64,000 bases of DNA from assembly GCA_002491115.1 (NCBI GenBank), contig DKVI01000108.1, forward strand, positions 6,055 to 70,054, written 5' to 3'. This DNA comes from Lachnospiraceae bacterium UBA7182 (GTDB lineage: Bacteria; Bacillota; Clostridia; Lachnospirales; Lachnospiraceae). Of this stretch, positions 59,456 through 64,000 are shown piece after piece. The translations under genes were made by a program, and so were the position numbers. A model generated the notes under the pieces. That model saw only the letters and a program-made list of their open reading frames with translations. It was not told the DNA's origin and did not search any database. Positions within the stretch are counted from its first letter, which is position 1. Each line of letters starts with the position of its first letter.

Positions 59456-60673
59456 TTATGCTCCTTCCTGATTTTCAAAGTTTAAAATATGTCCCATACG
59501 CTGCTGTTTGGTCTTAAGGTAAAACAGATCGTGAGCGGTGGCGTCTACCTGGATGGGTACCCGTTCTACGATCTCCATGCCAAATTCCGAAAGCTGATAG
59601 ACTTTGTCCGGATTGTTGGTTAAAAGACGTATGCTTTTTACCCCCAGGTCTTTGAGAATCTGGGCGCCTGTGTAGTATTCCCTCTGATCTCCTTTAAATC
59701 CCAGCGCCAGATTGGCTTCCAGCGTATCCATGCCCTGTTCCTGTAATTCATAGGCCTTCAGCTTATTAATCAGACCGATCCCTCTGCCTTCCTGGCGCAT
59801 ATAGAGCAGAATTCCTCTGCCCTCTTCTTCGATCTGCGTCATGGCGGCGGCGAACTGCTGGCCGCAGTCACAGCGCAGAGATCCGAAGGTATCACCTGTG
59901 AGACACTCTGAATGGACACGGCATAAGACGTCCTTTCCGTCCCCGATTTCTCCTTTTACCAGCGCCACATGATGTTCTCCGTTTACCTTGTTCACAAAGC
60001 CATACGCCGAAAAATCGCCGTATTTGGTCGGCATCCGGGTGACAGTCACCCGCTCTACCAGCTTTTCGTGACATTTACGATAATTCTGTAAATCCTGGAT
60101 GGTGATAAATTTTATCTCCCATTTTTTCGCCAGTTCCATCAGTTCAGGGGTACGCATCATGGTCCCGTCTTCTCTCATGATTTCACAGCAAAGGCCGCAC
60201 GGCTTCAGACCTGCCAGCCTGCACAAATCCACCGTCGCCTCCGTATGCCCGTTTCGCTCCAAAACGCCGTTTTTCTTTGCCAGAAGGGGAAACATATGCC
60301 CGGGCCTTCTGAAATCCTCCGGTTTTGCGGTATCTTCCACACACCTTATGGCCGTGACCGAGCGCTCCGCCGCGGAAATCCCGGTGGTGGTATCCACATG
60401 GTCGATGGATACGGTGAAAGCCGTCTCGTGATTGTCCGTATTCTGCATAACCATCTGCGGAAGATTTAATCTCTGCACAAATTCCTCAGACATGGGCATG
60501 CAGATCAGACCCTTCCCGTGGGTTGCCATAAAATTAATGTTTTCCGTGGTGGCAAACTGCGCCGCGCAGATGAAATCACCCTCATTCTCCCGCTCCGGAT
60601 TGTCTGTTACCAGGATGATCCGGCCTTTTCTTAAATCTTCCAATGCTTCTTCTACTTTGTTAAACTGATACAT
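59456..60673 (-). CDS. ribBA: Bifunctional DHBP synthase / GTP cyclohydrolase II
   Basis: A 405-residue fusion. Residues 1-200 are DHBP synthase (ITDNPERENEGDF-like VTDNPERENEGDF, RRPGHMFPLLAK, GHTEATVDLCRLAG); 205-405 are GTP cyclohydrolase II with zinc cysteines in GSLRCDCGQQF and MRQEGRGIGLINK. It provides both precursors for RibH and RibD. Start ATG at 60673 has AGGAG eight bases upstream. Confidence 0.96.
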   Translation of the reverse strand: MYQFNKVEEALEDLRKGRIILVTDNPERENEGDFICAAQFATTENINFMATHGKGLICMPMSEEFVQRLNLPQMVMQNTDNHETAFTVSIDHVDTTTGISAAERSVTAIRCVEDTAKPEDFRRPGHMFPLLAKKNGVLERNGHTEATVDLCRLAGLKPCGLCCEIMREDGTMMRTPELMELAKKWEIKFITIQDLQNYRKCHEKLVERVTVTRMPTKYGDFSAYGFVNKVNGEHHVALVKGEIGDGKDVLCRVHSECLTGDTFGSLRCDCGQQFAAAMTQIEEEGRGILLYMRQEGRGIGLINKLKAYELQEQGMDTLEANLALGFKGDQREYYTGAQILKDLGVKSIRLLTNNPDKVYQLSEFGMEIVERVPIQVDATAHDLFYLKTKQQRMGHILNFENQEGA

Positions 60674-60700
60674 AGTCACTCTCCTGTTATCGTTTTACTG

Positions 60701-61348
60701 TCAAAATCCGTATTTTGCCAGAAAATCTTTTGTAATCACGCTCCCGGACTTCCGGTTTTTTTCTCCCCCGAGCAGCTTCTCCACATATTTTCCGATTATG
60801 TCTGTTTCAAGGTTCACAGAGCTTCCCTTCGTACGCTCTTTCAGCACTGTATGTTCCACCGTATGGGGAATTGCCGAAACAGAAAACCAGTCTTCGCCGG
60901 TCTGGGCGACGGTCAGGCTGATCCCGTCTACGGCCACCGACCCCTTCTCCACGATATACCGAAGTACGGTTACTTCTGCCTGTATGGTATACCAGACCGC
61001 CGTGTCATCCCGGCGGACGTCCGTGATCTTTCCCACGCCGTCCACATGACCCGCCACGATATGGCCTCCGAACCGTCCGTCTGCCGGCATGGCGCGCTCC
61101 AGGTTCACGTGCTGCCCGCTCCCAAGTTTCGCAAGCGCCGACCGGTTCAGCGTCTCATGCATCACATCCGCCAGAAAACAGCCGGATAAAAGCTCTGTGA
61201 CGGTCAGGCACACTCCGTTCACGGCGATACTGTCTCCGATCCTGACATCTGTAAGCACTTTTTTGGCCCGAATCGTAAGTACCGCGGAATACTGTCCTTT
61301 CTGAATCCGTTCTACCGTGCCGATTTCTTCAACAATCCCCGTAAACAG
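60701..61348 (-). CDS. ribE: Riboflavin synthase alpha chain, CTG start
   Basis: A 215-residue riboflavin synthase with two internal repeats. Reading from CTG at 61348 gives (M)FTGIVEEIGTVERIQKG, the standard start of the family; a TGA three codons upstream rules out anything longer, and the next usable codon (GTG at 61258) would remove 30 residues of the first barrel. GAGGTG lies before CTG. The second repeat begins near FGGHIVAGHVDGVG. It overlaps ribD by 20 bases. Confidence 0.9.
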   Translation of the reverse strand: MFTGIVEEIGTVERIQKGQYSAVLTIRAKKVLTDVRIGDSIAVNGVCLTVTELLSGCFLADVMHETLNRSALAKLGSGQHVNLERAMPADGRFGGHIVAGHVDGVGKITDVRRDDTAVWYTIQAEVTVLRYIVEKGSVAVDGISLTVAQTGEDWFSVSAIPHTVEHTVLKERTKGSSVNLETDIIGKYVEKLLGGEKNRKSGSVITKDFLAKYGF

Positions 61349-62435
61349 GACGCTTCACCTCGCTTTCTATCAGAAAATCTTCTCCCAGACAGGTTATCCT
61401 GCTGTCTTTTAAAAATACCGCGTCTTCAGGAAACGGGACTCCTGTTCCTTCCACAGGCGTCCTGGCGGACTGCCCGCCAAAAATCTTAGGCGCTATGTAT
61501 GCCTGCACTTTCTGCACGATCCCGCTCTTTAACGCGCTCCAATTGAGCGTTCCGCCGCCTTCTAAAAGTATGCTGTCTATCTGTTCCTGCCCCAGCATCC
61601 CCATCAGTCCGGGAAGATCCACCTGGCCGCCTTCTTCTCCCGCCACCAGCACGCGGCATCCAAACGCTTCATAGGCTTCATGCTTTTTCCGATCTTTACA
61701 GCAGGTTGCCAGGATCGTGGGCGTATGCGCGGCGGTGACCACTACCTGCGCGTCCGTCGGCGTACGAAGGGAAGAGTCACAGATCACGCGGATGGGATCT
61801 TTTCCGCCCTCCATGCGGCAGGTCAGAAGCGGATCATCCGCCAGAACAGTCCCGACCCCTGCCATAATAGCTGTATGCCGGTGACGCTGCCGCTGTACAT
61901 GCGCCCGGGCTTTTTCGCCTGTGATCCACCTGGAAGCGCCGGTATAAGCGGCTATTTTTCCATCCATCGTCATGGCGTACTTCATGGTCACATAGGGCTG
62001 TCCGGTTCGGATATAGTGAAAAAACATTTTGTTTAACCTGTCACATTCTTTTTGCAGAATCTGTTCTGTTACTTCCACCCCATGTTCTTTTAAGACCTGT
62101 ATTCCTTTTCCGCTTACCAAAGGATTGGGGTCGCCAGAACCGACTACCACCCGCCGGATACCCGCCGCCAGGATGGCGTCCACACAGGGGGGCTGTTTTC
62201 CATGATGGCAGCAGGGCTCCAAAGTAACATACATCGTCCCGCCTTCCGGCGATTCCGCGCAGGCTTTAAGCGCGTTCCGCTCCGCGTGAAGCTCTCCGTA
62301 ACACTCGTGCCATCCCTGACCGATGATCCGGCCGTCTTTTACGATAACGGCTCCCACCATGGGATTTGGCGCTGTCCATCCCTCGCCTTTTTCGGCAAGT
62401 CTTAAAGCCAGCTCCATATAATCCTGATCATCCAT
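61329..62435 (-). CDS. ribD: Bifunctional riboflavin biosynthesis deaminase/reductase
   Basis: A 368-residue fusion. Residues 1-145 form the zinc deaminase (HAERNALKACAES, LEPCCHHGKQPPC); the rest the NADPH-dependent reductase (KYAMTMDGKIAAYTG, SILLEGGGTLNWS). It is first gene of the ribDEBAH operon behind GGAGG and an FMN riboswitch. The end overlaps the CTG-started ribE. Confidence 0.96.
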   Translation of the reverse strand: MDDQDYMELALRLAEKGEGWTAPNPMVGAVIVKDGRIIGQGWHECYGELHAERNALKACAESPEGGTMYVTLEPCCHHGKQPPCVDAILAAGIRRVVVGSGDPNPLVSGKGIQVLKEHGVEVTEQILQKECDRLNKMFFHYIRTGQPYVTMKYAMTMDGKIAAYTGASRWITGEKARAHVQRQRHRHTAIMAGVGTVLADDPLLTCRMEGGKDPIRVICDSSLRTPTDAQVVVTAAHTPTILATCCKDRKKHEAYEAFGCRVLVAGEEGGQVDLPGLMGMLGQEQIDSILLEGGGTLNWSALKSGIVQKVQAYIAPKIFGGQSARTPVEGTGVPFPEDAVFLKDSRITCLGEDFLIESEVKRPVYGDC

Positions 62436-62460
62436 CTACAATTCACCTCCAAAAACAAAT

Positions 62461-62489
62461 AAAAATACCCTGAACAAGCTATCCAGGGC
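62461..62489 (-). terminator. Small hairpin just before ribD
   Basis: Minus strand CCCTG / CAGGG with an 11-base loop followed by TATTTTTATT. Short stem; it could be a second terminator or part of the riboswitch expression platform. Confidence 0.4.
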
Positions 62490-62519
62490 GAATCTATACG
62501 GATGCATCCATATGCTGCG

Positions 62520-62556
62520 AAAAAATAAAAACTCCGGAATGAAATACATCCCAGAG
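62520..62556 (-). terminator. Expression-platform terminator of the FMN riboswitch
   Basis: A 10-bp stem (CTCTGGGATG / CATTCCGGAG, two G-U pairs, 5-base loop) followed by TTTTTATTTTTT. It lies 46 bases downstream of the FMN aptamer, so FMN binding should favour it and reduce rib expression. Confidence 0.82.
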
Positions 62557-62601
62557 CATTCGTATTGTCCGCAGAATAAAACTTTACATCTGCGTCTTAC
62601 A

Positions 62602-62712
62602 ATCTTCTTTCATCCAGACTATACTGTCGGCTTCGGAATCTCACCGAATCATACCTTACGGCTCGTGGGCTATACCACCGGTGGGGAATCTCACCCCGCC
62701 CTGAAGATCTTA
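62602..62712 (-). promoter_or_regulatory. FMN riboswitch (RFN element)
   Basis: Minus strand has the conserved RFN blocks: AGATCTTCAGGGCGGGGTGA, ATTCCCCACCGGTGGTATAG, AGCCCACGAGCC, GGTGAGATTCCGAAGCCGAC and AGTATAGTCTGGATGAAAGA, in that order. It controls ribD-ribE-ribBA-ribH. The interval 62436-62902 holds only this element, its terminators and the terminator of the last gene. Confidence 0.97.
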
Positions 62713-62815
62713 TTCAGTTGTGTGCCCCTATTATAACCCTTTATCAGCCGTTATGCAAGGGAGTTTTCGGAGTTTTTTGGCTGTTTTACGAAGTCTTGCC
62801 ATTTACTTTTTACGC

Positions 62816-62858
62816 AAAAATCCGGAGAAATTCCACAAACATGTGGAGCATCTCCGGA
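62816..62858 (-). terminator. Terminator after the right-end surface protein
   Basis: Minus strand TCCGGAGA pairs with TCTCCGGA with a second inner stem (CTCCACA/TGTGGAA), followed by TTTTT. It lies 45 bases past the stop of the surface protein gene. Confidence 0.8.
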
Positions 62859-62902
62859 TCTTCTGAATATAAACCGCTTAAAGCTGTATCAGGCAACAAG
62901 TG

Positions 62903-64000
62903 TCAGCCGCCTACTATAATCGACCTCTCCAGCTTCCCTTTAAAATTGCCCTTGCCTTTTATAATAACCGTTTCTGTTTTTTTTCTATATGTAAGGGTAT
63001 AATCTCTTCCTTCCACCAGCTTTCTTCCGTTAAAATCCAGTTCTGATGTCAGATGGATTTTCCCCTTTTCATCACAAGTACCTGTGACCTGCTCCGGGAC
63101 GGCCAGGAGCGGATCCGTTAATTTATATGCATCGATTTTAAATGTCTTTTTAACCGTGCCGGAATAATTGTTTATGCCTGTGATCGTAACGGTCGCTTTC
63201 CCCGCGTTTATATTTTTGGAATAGTTTACCCGGTAATCTTTATTTTCTTTCAGATTTTCACCAGTCGATTTCAGAATGACTTTCATATCATTTTGTTTCT
63301 TCCGCATGCCGTCATAGGTACAGGATTCTATATTTTCCACCTTTACTTTCAGCGGAGTTCCTACGATTTTGAACGTAACTCTTTTCGTCCCTGTGTAACC
63401 TTCGCTTTCATTCCCGGTTCCTGTGATTACAGCCGTCGCAGTCCCGATCCTCCGGTTATTTTCATAAGCAACCGTATAGTCCGTTCCCGCATTCAAAAGC
63501 TTTCCGCCTATTTTGACAGTCAGGACAGGTGTGACTTCGTCCCCGTTTTTATATATACAATCCTGTTTTGAGATACTTACCTTTGCTTTGGACATCGGCG
63601 TACTGTTCTTCCCGTCTATAATGCGCAGGCTCGCCGTCAAAGTTCCGGTAAAATTGCCCTTCCCGCGTATGGTAACCAGATAGCTGCCGGTCTTTGTATA
63701 GTCTCCCGGACCGTCATAGGAAACCTGGAAATCTTTATTATTGGACAGCTTTTTCCCGTTGTATTTGACAACCGGAATCTTGCTTTTCTGAATGCGCCCT
63801 GTATGAACCGTCACGATCTCTTCCGCCAGAATGCCGCCTGCAGTGCTTATATCTAAAGGCTCTATGGTAAATTGATAAGTCTTTTTAAATTTGCTGTAAT
63901 TGCCTTTTCCTTTAACAGTCACTGCAGGAAGCTTATTGCCTGACGCGGAGGGAACATTTTTATTATTTTTATAGCTTATGATGTGGGTGTCAAAAGTCAG
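62903..64000 (-). CDS. Repeat-rich surface protein (partial, 5' end beyond the window)
   Basis: The last about 365 residues of a protein whose start lies past 64000. It has about four repeats of about 80 residues like those of the protein at 46460: DYTVAYENNRRIGTATAVI, DYRVNYSKNINAGKATVTI, KGNFTGTL, KGNYSKFKKTYQF. The C-terminus (RSIIVGG) has no sorting signal. It is probably a secreted or surface adhesin-like protein. Domains N-terminal to the repeats are not visible. Confidence 0.8.
   Translation of the reverse strand: MTFDTHIISYKNNKNVPSASGNKLPAVTVKGKGNYSKFKKTYQFTIEPLDISTAGGILAEEIVTVHTGRIQKSKIPVVKYNGKKLSNNKDFQVSYDGPGDYTKTGSYLVTIRGKGNFTGTLTASLRIIDGKNSTPMSKAKVSISKQDCIYKNGDEVTPVLTVKIGGKLLNAGTDYTVAYENNRRIGTATAVITGTGNESEGYTGTKRVTFKIVGTPLKVKVENIESCTYDGMRKKQNDMKVILKSTGENLKENKDYRVNYSKNINAGKATVTITGINNYSGTVKKTFKIDAYKLTDPLLAVPEQVTGTCDEKGKIHLTSELDFNGRKLVEGRDYTLTYRKKTETVIIKGKGNFKGKLERSIIVGG

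Noticed and set aside
1..64000. Search for tRNA, rRNA, CRISPR arrays, insertion sequences, phage genes
   Set aside because: None seen by eye: no T-loop motifs, regular spacer repeats, transposase motifs or phage genes.

Overview
The window looks like a chromosomal segment of a gut-type, strictly anaerobic acetogen of the Lachnospiraceae (Blautia-like). The reasons are a complete carbonyl branch of the Wood-Ljungdahl pathway (CO dehydrogenase, acetyl-CoA synthase, corrinoid protein, methyltransferase), most of the methyl branch, a Rex redox repressor, and Firmicutes-style ribosome binding sites, ABC-F, PucR and DUF families. I saw no tRNA, rRNA, CRISPR array, insertion sequence or prophage.

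Layout. 1-5700: a peptide/nickel-type ABC importer operon with its own LysR regulator, transcribed leftward behind a cobalamin riboswitch and terminator. 5741-15096: housekeeping genes (TepA-like protease, O-acetylhomoserine sulfhydrylase, CFI-box protein, YebC, MazF, alanine racemase, NnrD, Rex, rhamnulose-phosphate aldolase and rhamnulokinase). 15239-18650: an ABC-F protein facing an amidase-deacetylase fusion. 18732-24250: a five-gene signalling operon (PucR, secreted VCBS-like protein, response regulator, histidine kinase, membrane-anchored protein). 24272-46263: the acetogenesis region. 46460-50422: a secreted transglutaminase/repeat protein. 50575-54399: a two-component operon carrying a second kinase-like protein without an ATPase domain. 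54538-58906: LysR, DUF362, ZIP and DHH proteins. 58987-62712: a riboflavin operon under an FMN riboswitch. 62903-end: a second repeat-rich surface protein, cut by the window edge.

The acetogenesis region reads right to left in three likely units. (a) rnfC2 (fused to a MetV-like domain), metV, metF: methylene-THF reduction. (b) A His-rich metal protein, cooT, cooC, cooS, cooC, acsB, acsD, acsC, acsE, then two small membrane proteins, the corrinoid activator RACo and a DUF3786 protein: nickel loading, CO2 reduction to CO, methyl transfer and acetyl-CoA assembly. Its promoter has a CsoR/InrS-like palindrome between -35 and -10. (c) fhs, fchA, folD: formate activation to methylene-THF, behind a promoter with a Rex-like operator. 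Formate dehydrogenase, hydrogenase, Rnf core and acetate kinase genes are not in the window.

The most notable points are a FolD lacking the two residues needed for cyclohydrolase activity next to a dedicated FchA; the MetV-RnfC2 fusion beside a free MetV paralogue; the metal- and redox-type operators on the acetogenesis promoters; cobalamin control of a transporter plus LysR operon; an ATPase-less kinase paralogue in a two-component operon; and a riboflavin synthase whose only full-length start is CTG.
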